Source of the DNA: Pedobacter sp. Leaf176 | Lineage (GTDB): Bacteria; Bacteroidota; Bacteroidia; Sphingobacteriales; Sphingobacteriaceae | Assembly: GCF_001424305.1 (NCBI RefSeq) | Contig: NZ_LMPD01000003.1 | Span: forward strand, 544,387-608,386 | DNA length: 64,000 bases | Reading direction: 5' to 3' | In this document: positions 1 through 8,242 of the stretch, in pieces | How positions within the stretch are numbered: the stretch's first letter is position 1 | How the letters are laid out: the number at the start of each line of letters is the position of its first letter | The notes under the pieces: generated by a model | Databases searched by the model: none | What the model was told of the DNA's origin: nothing | What the model saw: only the letters and a program-made list of their open reading frames with translations | Made by a program: the position numbers and the translations under genes

Positions 1-542
1 TGATGTGATAACGCATATAGGTGATTGGCGAAATTACAGGCAAAAACAGCAGCAAGATGTAATACTTTCCTCTTGTCTCCATTTACCACATATACTTTGT
101 CGCTAAGTTTTTCAGCAACACGTGTTAAAATATCAAGTTGATGATGATCAGAAGCTTCTAAGCAAAGTGGAATCGTCTTAAAATCAACTATCCTACTTTT
201 CGAGAAAGTTTGCAAGGGGTAAAAAACGCCTGCATGCTTCACTTCCGAGGATAAGATGTTGATATCTGTAGTGCCCGAAGTATGAACGATCAGGCCGTCA
301 ACACCCTTCAAATTTTTGGCTACACCGGCAATTGCATCGTCTTTAACAGATACGATGTACAAATCTGCCGTTCGGTCAATCTCAGAAAAACTATTTATTG
401 ATTTAGAACCAACGTTTTTGGCAATTGCTTTTGCATTTTCCAGATTCGGACTAAAAACCTGCACAATATTTTCACCGGCAGCTTTTAAAGCCAGCGCTAA
501 ATTGGTAGCAACATTTCCTGAACCTAATAAAACAATATTCAT
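1..542 (-). CDS. Rossmann-like DUF2520 oxidoreductase-like protein, C-terminus cut by window edge
   Basis: The first ~180 residues are visible. The N-terminus carries a dinucleotide-binding fold with a Gly-rich loop (residues 4-11, VLLGSGNV), as in the F420/NADP oxidoreductase-like Rossmann domain. It continues with the pattern typical of DUF2520 proteins: 'HTSGTTD' near residue 90 and 'GVFYPLQTFS' near residue 105. The family is annotated as putative NAD(P)-dependent oxidoreductases, but the substrate is unknown. The start is the ATG at 542-540, 5 nt after the ccmF stop, so it is probably the last part of the ccmE-ccmF transcript. The C-terminal DUF2520 helical domain runs off the left edge. 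Function beyond nucleotide binding cannot be assigned. Confidence 0.8.
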   Translation of the reverse strand, partial: MNIVLLGSGNVATNLALALKAAGENIVQVFSPNLENAKAIAKNVGSKSINSFSEIDRTADLYIVSVKDDAIAGVAKNLKGVDGLIVHTSGTTDINILSSEVKHAGVFYPLQTFSKSRIVDFKTIPLCLEASDHHQLDILTRVAEKLSDKVYVVNGDKRKVLHLAAVFACNFANHLYALSH

Positions 543-547
543 TTCTT

Positions 548-3013
548 TTACGCAGTTTTAGCCTCTTTTCGTCTTCTAAAAATCGACAATAAGAAACCAA
601 CAACCATTATTATGGTACCAGACCAATACAGGTTGATGTATGGGAATTCAATAGCCTTGAAGACTACCCAGTCTTTAGCTTGTTGCGGTTTTTCGAAAAT
701 CTGCAACTCTACTTTCTTTTCATCAGGCAATACCTTTGAGAAACGGAATTTTAAATCCAGTTCATCCACTTTACGTGCAAAATCAAAAGTATTATTGCCT
801 TTAATTAAAAAGATAGGCTCAGTATTGTAAATTTTACCGCTCGCATTAATTTCCATCGGTAAACCGACTGCGAAATCACCTTTTGCCAACGCTAAATCTT
901 TGGCTTTAGGCTTATTGTTCAATGCCTTGACAGTAATAATTCCGCTTGAGGTATGAATGGTATCTCCTGCAGCTACCTTTAAGATACGTGGCGCTTTATA
1001 ATTTTCATCGTCTGAATGACCCTCATGATCATCATGAGCAGTTTGCTTAATAGCAGCGCTTGTAATGTGCGTGTACACATCATAAGTCAAATAATGTTTT
1101 GTATCGGGTGACGCAATCAAACCCATTTTTTCATTGTCCTGAACATGTGGATGCAAATTGAAATCTTCTTTCAATTTGCCTTCATCATCATAAACCTTAA
1201 AGTTAAGTTCGTAAATTGTGTTAGGTGCTTCTGTTGTATCGCTAACATAGGTTACGGTGTACTTACCCATTTTTTTAGGTTCGTTTTTATATAACATGAT
1301 GTTTTCACCAGGTTTTTCTGTTTTCTCAAAATCTTTAACCGGGATGAAATTATTTGCATTAATAGACAGTGGTTTATTAGTAGCTGCAGAAATCAATGCA
1401 CCTAAAATTAATAATGCAAAGCCAATGTGGGCTATAGCAGAGCCGGCCAGCTTTGCCTTACCGCCAAATGCCTGATATAAAATAGTTGCGTTAGATAGAA
1501 CAGCAAATGAACAGCTAAAAGTGATGAGAATATACATCGTATTAGTGTAAATGCCTGTTACGTACACTAAAGCAGCTGTTAAAACAATAGCAAACAAAAT
1601 AGCCGACACCAGACTGCTGTAAAATTTGCGGGGATCTGTCCTCTTATACTTCAGATATTGTGAAAAACCTGATATTAATGTAATTAAAACCACAAATGGC
1701 GCCTGCCATTGATTGTAATATTTAACGGCATCAATTGGAGGAGAAAATTTTGTTCCAAAAGCTTTGTTGAACACAGGAACGGAAGTTGAAAATATGACCT
1801 GAATGCAGGCAACCGTAACAACCAATGCGCCAATAAACATCCAGAACTCACGAGAGTACGTCTCTTCGTCTTTGGTTGTAATTGGTAATTCTTTCCATCT
1901 TAAAACAATGAGTACAACGGCCAAAACGGCAAATACGACATTGTATAAAATCAGGTGACCGAACATGCCCATATCAGTAAATGAGTGGACAGAAGTATCG
2001 CCTAAAATTCCGCTTCGGGTTAAGAAAGAAGCATATAGTACCAATAGGAAACTCAAAAACACCAATGCAATTGCGGTAAAATAAGCATGTCCTGTATTTT
2101 TATAAGCAATCATTACATGCACTGCACCAATTAAGGTTAACCATGGAATTAATGATGCATTTTCAACCGGGTCCCAGGCCCAGAAACCACCAAAATTTAG
2201 CGCCTCATAAGCCCAGAACGAACCCATGATAATACCTGTTCCCAACACCATCACCGCAAAAAGCGTCCAGGGCATAGCGGGTTTAATCCATTCTTTATAC
2301 CGTTTTTGCCATAGTGCAGCGATGCCATAAGCAAAAGGAACTACCATACTTGCGAAACCTAAAAACAGAGTCGGCGGGTGAATTACCATCCAATAGTTCT
2401 GTAAAAGTGGATTTAAACCTCTGCCATCGGTAATAAATTTTAAATAGTTGGCAAAGTTCTCTGGGTTGGCAAATACAACCGGAGCCATTGACTTTAAATC
2501 AAGTGAATCCCTTAATAAAATGAACGGGGAGCTTCCGATTCGCTCACCGAAAATCTCCACCCCTAACATCATTGATGTTAAAAACACCTGAGAAAATGCT
2601 ACAACCGCCATTACCGGGCGTTCCCAGGTTTTAGCCTTCCAGATTAACAGCGCGCCTAAAAAAGATTGCCAGAAAGCCCAAAGCCAAAAACTTCCTTCTT
2701 GCCCTTCCCAGAAAGCGGAAACAATATAATATATAGGAAGTTGTTTTGAGGAGTGCCAGTAAACGTAACTATATTCGTTATAGTGACCTAGGATTAGGTA
2801 AAAAAGCGTAACGCCAATACCTATAATACTAATCCAATTAACTAAAAATCCAATTCTACCAAGGTTTCTCCATGATTTATCATCTAAATTTTTATCACGA
2901 CTGGCATAAAAATATGCAATGGTTGAAAGTAACGATGCACTAAAAGCCAATACAATAAAAAACTGTCCGATTTTACCCGGCAACAGGTTTTCGCCTATAA
3001 ATTGAATATCCAT
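548..3013 (-). CDS. ccmF: Cytochrome c maturation heme lyase subunit CcmF (CcmF/CcsA superfamily)
   Basis: An 821-residue polytopic inner-membrane protein. It carries the tryptophan-rich periplasmic WWD motif (WGGFWAWDPVENASL, about residues 270-285), the heme-handling signature of the CcmC/CcmF/CcsA superfamily. About a dozen hydrophobic segments are visible, then a long soluble periplasmic domain (about residues 570-790) and a last TM helix. A His/Asp-rich patch (HDDHEGHSDDE) lies in that soluble part. In System I, CcmF takes heme from holo-CcmE and attaches it to CxxCH apocytochromes. It is longer than proteobacterial CcmF (about 650), which I believe is usual for this phylum. ccmE ends 4 nt upstream, so the two are co-transcribed. 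Confidence 0.93.
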   Translation of the reverse strand: MDIQFIGENLLPGKIGQFFIVLAFSASLLSTIAYFYASRDKNLDDKSWRNLGRIGFLVNWISIIGIGVTLFYLILGHYNEYSYVYWHSSKQLPIYYIVSAFWEGQEGSFWLWAFWQSFLGALLIWKAKTWERPVMAVVAFSQVFLTSMMLGVEIFGERIGSSPFILLRDSLDLKSMAPVVFANPENFANYLKFITDGRGLNPLLQNYWMVIHPPTLFLGFASMVVPFAYGIAALWQKRYKEWIKPAMPWTLFAVMVLGTGIIMGSFWAYEALNFGGFWAWDPVENASLIPWLTLIGAVHVMIAYKNTGHAYFTAIALVFLSFLLVLYASFLTRSGILGDTSVHSFTDMGMFGHLILYNVVFAVLAVVLIVLRWKELPITTKDEETYSREFWMFIGALVVTVACIQVIFSTSVPVFNKAFGTKFSPPIDAVKYYNQWQAPFVVLITLISGFSQYLKYKRTDPRKFYSSLVSAILFAIVLTAALVYVTGIYTNTMYILITFSCSFAVLSNATILYQAFGGKAKLAGSAIAHIGFALLILGALISAATNKPLSINANNFIPVKDFEKTEKPGENIMLYKNEPKKMGKYTVTYVSDTTEAPNTIYELNFKVYDDEGKLKEDFNLHPHVQDNEKMGLIASPDTKHYLTYDVYTHITSAAIKQTAHDDHEGHSDDENYKAPRILKVAAGDTIHTSSGIITVKALNNKPKAKDLALAKGDFAVGLPMEINASGKIYNTEPIFLIKGNNTFDFARKVDELDLKFRFSKVLPDEKKVELQIFEKPQQAKDWVVFKAIEFPYINLYWSGTIIMVVGFLLSIFRRRKEAKTA

Positions 3014-3017
3014 TAAA

Positions 3018-3452
3018 TTAATTATATTTTTTCTCGCCGTATTTACCTACTTCATCCACCTTGCCGTCTTTATTAATCTCTACGAGATTATCATTATACT
3101 TTGAAGGGCATTTCATTAAAATTTTCGAGGCATAGAATTTGTCCTTATCCATTTTACCGATAAGAACCAGCTTTTCAGATTTTTCAAAATCCTGCGGTTT
3201 TGTACCGTTATAAACGACCTCACGAATTTCCCCTTTTTCATCCTTCATATGGAAAGAGAAATGATTGGCATCCTTAACTGCGTCATAATAGGTACCTTGA
3301 GATTTATCCCAATAACCCATAACATGCTCCTCTTTATTAGAGGCAGCAGCTTCGCTAAAATTAGAATAAGTATCCGTATTTGCATTCAGGCTGAATAAGA
3401 TCCCAACAGAAATCGCAATGGTAATTAATCCGATTATTGCACTTTTTTTCAT
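3018..3452 (-). CDS. ccmE: Heme chaperone CcmE, cysteine (CxxxY) variant
   Basis: 144 residues from the ATG at 3452: one N-terminal TM anchor (about 7-25), then a small OB-fold periplasmic domain. The heme-attachment site is at the C-terminus. Classical CcmE uses a His in HxxxY; here the matching stretch reads MKCPSKYND, so the ligand is a Cys in CxxxY. That variant is known in some bacteria and archaea. An upstream in-frame start would add 18 residues in front of the TM segment, but a TAnnTTTG promoter box (3480-3487) lies inside that extension, favouring 3452. It sits 4 nt before ccmF and is presumably co-transcribed. It receives heme on the periplasmic side from CcmC and passes it to CcmF. 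Confidence 0.88.
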   Translation of the reverse strand: MKKSAIIGLITIAISVGILFSLNANTDTYSNFSEAAASNKEEHVMGYWDKSQGTYYDAVKDANHFSFHMKDEKGEIREVVYNGTKPQDFEKSEKLVLIGKMDKDKFYASKILMKCPSKYNDNLVEINKDGKVDEVGKYGEKKYN

Positions 3453-3811
3453 TTTATATGTAATTGTAAAAGCCGGCAACAAAGATAGAAAAATAGGCTT
3501 AGCCAACGTTCTTTAACATTTTTCTTGTCTTTATATTGACAATTAGCTGATGGAAATGAAGATTCTGTTAAAAGTCTAAAAATATTTTTTCTGGCGTTTC
3601 AACATGCCTGTCTGGCAGGCAGGCACGCTGTCCGCTATATCGTTTTAGCAGAAAGACCAAAATAGGATGCCGCTCCTATCTTAGCGCATCTACAGCATAA
3701 ACCAAGCTGCATAATAAATAACTATAAAATTCATCCTTTATCATTAAGTTTGAACCATTCAGATAATTGATCATTCCTAATAGCTTCCGTAAACCAAAAT
3801 TAAAACTATAT
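3453..3811. other. Non-coding gap with a degenerate intergenic repeat
   Basis: This 359-nt gap between divergent ccmE and the lipoprotein gene holds no convincing ORF. Positions 3602-3625 contain a short palindromic run of GCCTG/CAGGC units. It is followed to about 3690 by a stretch ('ctgtccgctatatc', 'ggatgccgctcctatc') that I recognise from memory as a dispersed intergenic repeat of Pedobacter-like genomes; that recognition needs a search. The ccmE promoter box lies at its left edge. Confidence 0.5.
3480..3487 (-). promoter_or_regulatory. -7 promoter box upstream of ccmE
   Basis: On the minus strand this reads TATCTTTG, matching the Bacteroidota -7 consensus TAnnTTTG. It ends 27 nt before the ccmE ATG. 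No convincing -33 TTTG was identified. Confidence 0.5.
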
Positions 3812-4492
3812 ATGAATCTTAAGCAGGTCTACAAACTCGTTCTGTTTGCCTTTCTGATACCGATTTTGAGCTCGTGTTTTGAAGTTGTTGAGGAAATTTC
3901 GATGCGCAATGATGGAACCGGAGATGTGGTACTCACTATAAATTTAAGTCAGAGTAAAACAAAGGTTGCATCGGTTATGCTCTTAGACAGTGTCCAGGGT
4001 TATAAAGTTCCTAGTAAACAAAAAATTCAGCAAGAGTTAAATGAGGCTGTAACCTATCTTAAAAAATCGAAAGGGATTTCAAATGTAAAAAGTACAAGCG
4101 ATTTCAATAACTACATTGCTACGGTAAGTTTTTCTTTCAAAGATGTCTCGGACATTAATAACATTACCAGAAATATATTAACACAACAAAAAATCAAAGC
4201 TACAAATACTTCATCCTACACTTTTAACAAGGCTACAAAAACTTTTTTGAGAAAATACCAACCACTAAATACAGCCAAAACAGAATTCAATAAATTAAAA
4301 AGTAAGGATAAAGCCGTTTTTAACGGTGCTACTTACACCAGCATTTATCGTTTCGAATCGCTTGTAACGAGCACCAGTAACCCGGCATCAAATGTATCAA
4401 AATCAAAAAAAGCCGTGATGCTTAAAAGTAACATTATGGATTTAATTAACGGAAAAACTAACGTTTCCAATCAAATTTTACTATCTAAATAA
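3812..4492 (+). CDS. Lipoprotein, LppM-like N-terminus
   Basis: 226 residues from the ATG at 3812, which places the lipobox correctly (hydrophobic run, then LSSC with Cys near residue 22). It is therefore an outer-membrane or periplasmic lipoprotein. The mature start (EVVEEISMRNDGTGDVVLTI) resembles the beta-sandwich opening of LppM/DUF3153-type lipoproteins; this is a resemblance by eye only. The rest is Lys/Ser/Thr-rich and I recognise nothing in it. An earlier in-frame ATG at 3767 would put 15 charged residues ahead of the signal peptide and is less likely. A hairpin at 4500-4547 follows the stop. It lies just upstream of two exported paralogues and may share their function, which is unknown. 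Confidence 0.75.
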   Translation: MNLKQVYKLVLFAFLIPILSSCFEVVEEISMRNDGTGDVVLTINLSQSKTKVASVMLLDSVQGYKVPSKQKIQQELNEAVTYLKKSKGISNVKSTSDFNNYIATVSFSFKDVSDINNITRNILTQQKIKATNTSSYTFNKATKTFLRKYQPLNTAKTEFNKLKSKDKAVFNGATYTSIYRFESLVTSTSNPASNVSKSKKAVMLKSNIMDLINGKTNVSNQILLSK

Positions 4493-4499
4493 AATGAAA

Positions 4500-4547
4500 C
4501 CATCATGAATTTCAAAATCATACCACTAAAACAACAATTCATGATGG
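4500..4547 (+). terminator. Hairpin after the lipoprotein gene
   Basis: Perfect 12-bp arms (4500-4511 and 4536-4547, CCATCATGAATT and its complement) separated by 24 nt, starting 7 nt after the stop. There is no clean T-run, so it may be a weak terminator or an mRNA 3'-end stabiliser before the next gene at 4579. Confidence 0.4.
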
Positions 4548-4578
4548 CTTCATCACCTTTAAAAACAACTTCACACTA

Positions 4579-6585
4579 ATGAAAAAAATCTTCATTGCAA
4601 TCTCTTTTCTGCTTCTTGTAAAGCTAAATTACGCTCAGGATTTAGTTAAAAAAATTCCGGCCAACGCATTCACGGTTGCCACAATAAAAGGCGATAACGT
4701 TTTTAAGCTAATGTTTGTAAAAGATTTTAACGAATCTTTTGTGGGCAAAAAACTGCTGGCAGAAACGTCTAAATCGCTCGATAAAAACTTCAGTAGTATT
4801 GAAGATTTTGGAATTAACTTAGAGAAAAACATTTACTATTTCAATCAGTTAAGCGATAGTATTACGTATAACTGTTTTCTTATTCCACTTAAGGATGCTG
4901 CAAAATTTGAAAACCTGATTAGCGATAAAGACAAAAAAATCAGAACGAATGGCGATATAAGAACGATGGTTTTGCCGGACAGCACAAGTATTATCAAATG
5001 GAATAACAATATGATGTATTTTGTTACCGGGAGCATTAAAAGCACTTTTTTTGCTGATTCGGCGAAATCTGTCAAATACGGAATAAAGGATATTCGCTAC
5101 CAGAATAGCTATGATGTTTTAACGGATAGTGCCGTGGTTGCCGTTGATTCCGCCTACACAACTACTGATGCACCGATAGAGATAACTGAAATGGCTTCAA
5201 TTCCACCACCTTATGTTTCACCTCAAAATACCAAAACGCATAAAAAAACAACTAAAACCAAAGGTGTAGTAAAAAAATCATCAAAGAAGAAAGCCGTTGT
5301 TAAACCTAAAAAGAAAATCAAAATTATTGAAGAGACAATGGCTGAAGAGGTTTATGCCGTTGATAGTGTTGCTGATGGAAACGATAAATACGACGAATAC
5401 CAAAAAGAGCGGGCAGAGCAAGATTTGAAGAAGAAGCAACTCGCTTTCGTTTGGATGACCGCCCAGGCTGATAAAATTTTCAATTCCAGTTACGAATCCA
5501 TTGAAAGCAATAAATCATATTCAGCAAGTTTAGATAACAAGGCGATAGCAGAAATATGGGTTGCCAGCTTACAAGATGTTTACAATTCCATTTCACCAGA
5601 ATTGGGAACTTACGGAAAATCAGGCTTAATGAAAGGTTACGGCAGTTTAAGCGCGAAGCTTTTTATGGATGATAAAAGTTTCCGAATTTCTACAGGCCTG
5701 GAATTGGCCAAAGACCAAGCCGATGCTTACAAAAAAATAATGAACAGGAAATTGAATAAAAAATTCCTGAATTATGTAAACAGTGATAAAGCAATCGGCT
5801 TTATGGGTTATTCTATTGATACTAAAGCGTATTTGGAAGAATTCCCTAAACTAATGAAACAAACGTATGGTGCTTTTCTTGGCCGGAACATGGAAGAGGA
5901 AATAGAATTAGGAACGGATCTATTTTCGATTTTATTGGATGAAGAAGCTGTAAGTAAAGTGATTAAGGGAGACGCATTATTTGTAATTAACGGTTTAAAT
6001 ACTAAAGATGTTACCTACACGTCTTACGAATATGATGATGATTACAATCAAAAAGAAGTAACCAAAACAAAAAAGGAGACTTTACCCGACTTTCTTTTTA
6101 TGTTTTCATCGGAAGATAACCGATTGATGAACAAGCTGATTAAATACGGTATAAATAAAAACTATGTTACGGCTAACAACAATATTTATAAAATCGAAGC
6201 GAAGAAAAGTCCAATTGATATTTACTTCATGATTAAAGATGGTATTGTTTTCTTAGGCAACTCACTTACAGAAATGAAAAGCATCAATGATAAAACATTT
6301 AAATCTGGGATAACTAAAACGCATAAAACACTTCTAGCGAAGAACAATTTCAGTTTCTTATTTAACGCAAAAAACCTGGTTGGTAAAGTGCCTACTGAAG
6401 AAATCGGTGGTGAAGAAACCGCAAAAAAGTTCAATGAGACTTTGGGCAAAATGGGCAATGTCTATATGAAATCAAATCCAATTAAAGGAAATTTAGTTTC
6501 AGCAGACATTAGTGCTGAAATTCCAAACGGACATGAAAATGCTTTAAAGTATCTGTTCACTTTAATTGAGAATGCAGCTAAATAA
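4579..6585 (+). CDS. Large exported protein of unknown function, DUF4836-like
   Basis: 668 residues. A cleavable signal peptide is visible (MKKIF, hydrophobic core, then NYAQ-D near residue 20). The body opens with 'KKIPANAFTVATIKGDNVF', a pattern seen in Bacteroidota secreted proteins of the DUF4836 type; I place it there tentatively. A very Lys-rich, low-complexity linker occupies about residues 216-248, followed by an acidic stretch. The C-terminal half has 'YEYDDDYNQKE' and 'LPDFLFMF', which align by eye with the same order of motifs in the protein encoded at 6810-8156, so the two appear to be distant paralogues. No catalytic motif is recognisable. Location is periplasmic or outer-membrane associated. 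Confidence 0.7.
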   Translation: MKKIFIAISFLLLVKLNYAQDLVKKIPANAFTVATIKGDNVFKLMFVKDFNESFVGKKLLAETSKSLDKNFSSIEDFGINLEKNIYYFNQLSDSITYNCFLIPLKDAAKFENLISDKDKKIRTNGDIRTMVLPDSTSIIKWNNNMMYFVTGSIKSTFFADSAKSVKYGIKDIRYQNSYDVLTDSAVVAVDSAYTTTDAPIEITEMASIPPPYVSPQNTKTHKKTTKTKGVVKKSSKKKAVVKPKKKIKIIEETMAEEVYAVDSVADGNDKYDEYQKERAEQDLKKKQLAFVWMTAQADKIFNSSYESIESNKSYSASLDNKAIAEIWVASLQDVYNSISPELGTYGKSGLMKGYGSLSAKLFMDDKSFRISTGLELAKDQADAYKKIMNRKLNKKFLNYVNSDKAIGFMGYSIDTKAYLEEFPKLMKQTYGAFLGRNMEEEIELGTDLFSILLDEEAVSKVIKGDALFVINGLNTKDVTYTSYEYDDDYNQKEVTKTKKETLPDFLFMFSSEDNRLMNKLIKYGINKNYVTANNNIYKIEAKKSPIDIYFMIKDGIVFLGNSLTEMKSINDKTFKSGITKTHKTLLAKNNFSFLFNAKNLVGKVPTEEIGGEETAKKFNETLGKMGNVYMKSNPIKGNLVSADISAEIPNGHENALKYLFTLIENAAK

Positions 6586-6608
6586 CAGTTGCCAAGGAAA
6601 TATAGAGA

Positions 6609-6661
6609 TCACAGATTAAAAGAAAAATTTTTCCGTGGTAATCCGTGTTTCGTTGGCAAAA
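6609..6661 (+). repeat. Degenerate intergenic repeat (CACAGATT...CCGTGTTTC type), copy 1
   Basis: Contains 'tcacagatta', 'ttccgtgg', 'atccgtgtttc' and 'ttggcaaaa'. Nearly the same right half recurs at 13521-13550 directly upstream of ogt. This is a short non-coding dispersed repeat. Confidence 0.55.
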
Positions 6662-6684
6662 TAATAATGGGTATTCAATTATTA

Positions 6685-6788
6685 ACCACCCCTGCCCCTT
6701 CTAAATTAGGAAGGGAATACGATAATTAGAAAAAACCTAAGTTACTGCCTACTCCCCTCCTTATTTTCAAGGAGGGGTCGGGGGTGGT
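6685..6788. repeat. Small inverted-repeat element (C/G-rich ends)
   Basis: The left end reads ACCACCCCTGCCCCTTC; the right end is the inverse (GAGGGGTCGGGGGTGGT), giving imperfect terminal inverted repeats about 35 nt long. The right end contains its own hairpin (6754-6762 with 6769-6777). It is the same style of element as those at 32918-33050 and 35149-35171. It has no coding capacity and resembles a MITE or a dispersed palindromic unit. Confidence 0.6.
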
Positions 6789-6809
6789 ACGAATAAAAAT
6801 TGGGAATTG

Positions 6810-8156
6810 ATGAAGAAATTTTTAAAAATAGCAGCAGTGATAATTATATCCCTGCTTATTTTTTTTGTAGGCGCTTTTAAATATAGGCAATACCGCGCAA
6901 ACCAGGTTTTAATTCCGAGTAATGCCGGTTCTCTAGTAAAGATTAGTGTTGATGAGCTATACAAAAGTCTTGCAGTGAACATGATTACGCATCCAGGTTA
7001 TTATTTTAAATCGGATACAAAAACAAAAAAAAAAACATGGTTTGATGGCCTTGACCACGGCTTGCAAATCCCCGCGAACCTTTATTTATTTACGATCAAA
7101 AATCAACCAAAAACAGCCTTGTTTTCGAGGTTGGAAATTAAGAACCTTAATGCATTTGAGGTTTTCTTGGAAAACATCCTTCATTTTAATGTTGAGAAGA
7201 AGCCAGGAGGTTTGAGCTACGCAAAATCAAAGTTTGGTAACATTGCAATTTCTTACAATAGCAGAAATGCTGCAATTGTTTTTACCAATGAACATGCGGA
7301 TTTTGATCTACTATTGGCTGGCATTTTGAGTCAAAAGAATTTTATCGAGTTAAGAAAAAGCGCCTTCAATTTAGTCAGAAAAGCAACAAACCACATCGTA
7401 TTTTCTGATGGCGGTCACTTTGCCACCTTAAATTTCGACAATGGTTCAATCAATACTAACGACGAGTTAATTTCCGAGACCATTGTTCCTGCCCCAAAAC
7501 CATTTCACAGGATATTTAAAAGAGAAAGTGCAATTAGTTTTTGGCTTAATGCAGATTTTAAAACGACACCCGGGCAAACGTTAAAACTTAAAAACACAAG
7601 TTTGGAACAGGATAGTTTAACTAAATATTACAAAGGCTATGTTGACTTTGAATGGATAAACACCATTCAGCAAATGGATTCGATAATTACTTATGATTAC
7701 AATGATGATTTTGAGAAGATAGAAAAAGTAGTTATGCAAAAAAGGGATATTCCGAACTTTATAGTCAATATTATCGCTGATGGCAAAGGTTTGAAGAATT
7801 ATCTGCACCAAAAAAATGTAATTAGATTGGATAGCGGGGTGATTAATAAAACTGTTTTTCCTTTATATAAAGTTCATGTAGCTGAAACTGACACACAATT
7901 GAAATTAAGCACAAACGAAAACCCAATAACAATACCCACTAATATTCAAAGTGATGAATTTTTAGGTTTAAACGTCTATTTCAATAAATTGAGCAAACAG
8001 TCAAATTTTCCTTCGATTACAAAATACATCAGAAATTTGCAAAAATTAGAAATTAAAGGGAAACTAATTGAAGGTAAAAAAGTTCGTATTACAGGAAACT
8101 TAACCTTTAGAAATAAAGAAGTCAACTCATTATACCAACTTCTAAAAATGCGATAA
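6810..8156 (+). CDS. Membrane-anchored exported protein, paralogue of the 4579-6585 product
   Basis: 448 residues from the ATG at 6810; a TTG three bases earlier is possible. One N-terminal TM helix (about 5-24) is followed by a short basic stretch, so this is a signal anchor rather than a cleaved peptide. The order of motifs matches the upstream 668-residue protein: 'VLIPSNAGSLVKISVDEL', then 'LYLFTIKNQPKT', then 'YDYNDDFEKIEK' and 'RDIPNFIVNI'. Similarity is weak but collinear, suggesting a divergent duplicate without the Lys-rich linker. No enzyme motif is visible. It is separated from its paralogue by a 224-bp gap filled with two repeat elements, and is followed by the antiporter 86 bp downstream. 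Confidence 0.68.
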   Translation: MKKFLKIAAVIIISLLIFFVGAFKYRQYRANQVLIPSNAGSLVKISVDELYKSLAVNMITHPGYYFKSDTKTKKKTWFDGLDHGLQIPANLYLFTIKNQPKTALFSRLEIKNLNAFEVFLENILHFNVEKKPGGLSYAKSKFGNIAISYNSRNAAIVFTNEHADFDLLLAGILSQKNFIELRKSAFNLVRKATNHIVFSDGGHFATLNFDNGSINTNDELISETIVPAPKPFHRIFKRESAISFWLNADFKTTPGQTLKLKNTSLEQDSLTKYYKGYVDFEWINTIQQMDSIITYDYNDDFEKIEKVVMQKRDIPNFIVNIIADGKGLKNYLHQKNVIRLDSGVINKTVFPLYKVHVAETDTQLKLSTNENPITIPTNIQSDEFLGLNVYFNKLSKQSNFPSITKYIRNLQKLEIKGKLIEGKKVRITGNLTFRNKEVNSLYQLLKMR

Positions 8157-8242
8157 AATATATACAGGTTATTTATCGTCAAAATTGTTTCCTATTTTTA
8201 ATCCAAATTTCTTCCATCTTACATATTGAATCTTCTCTTAAA

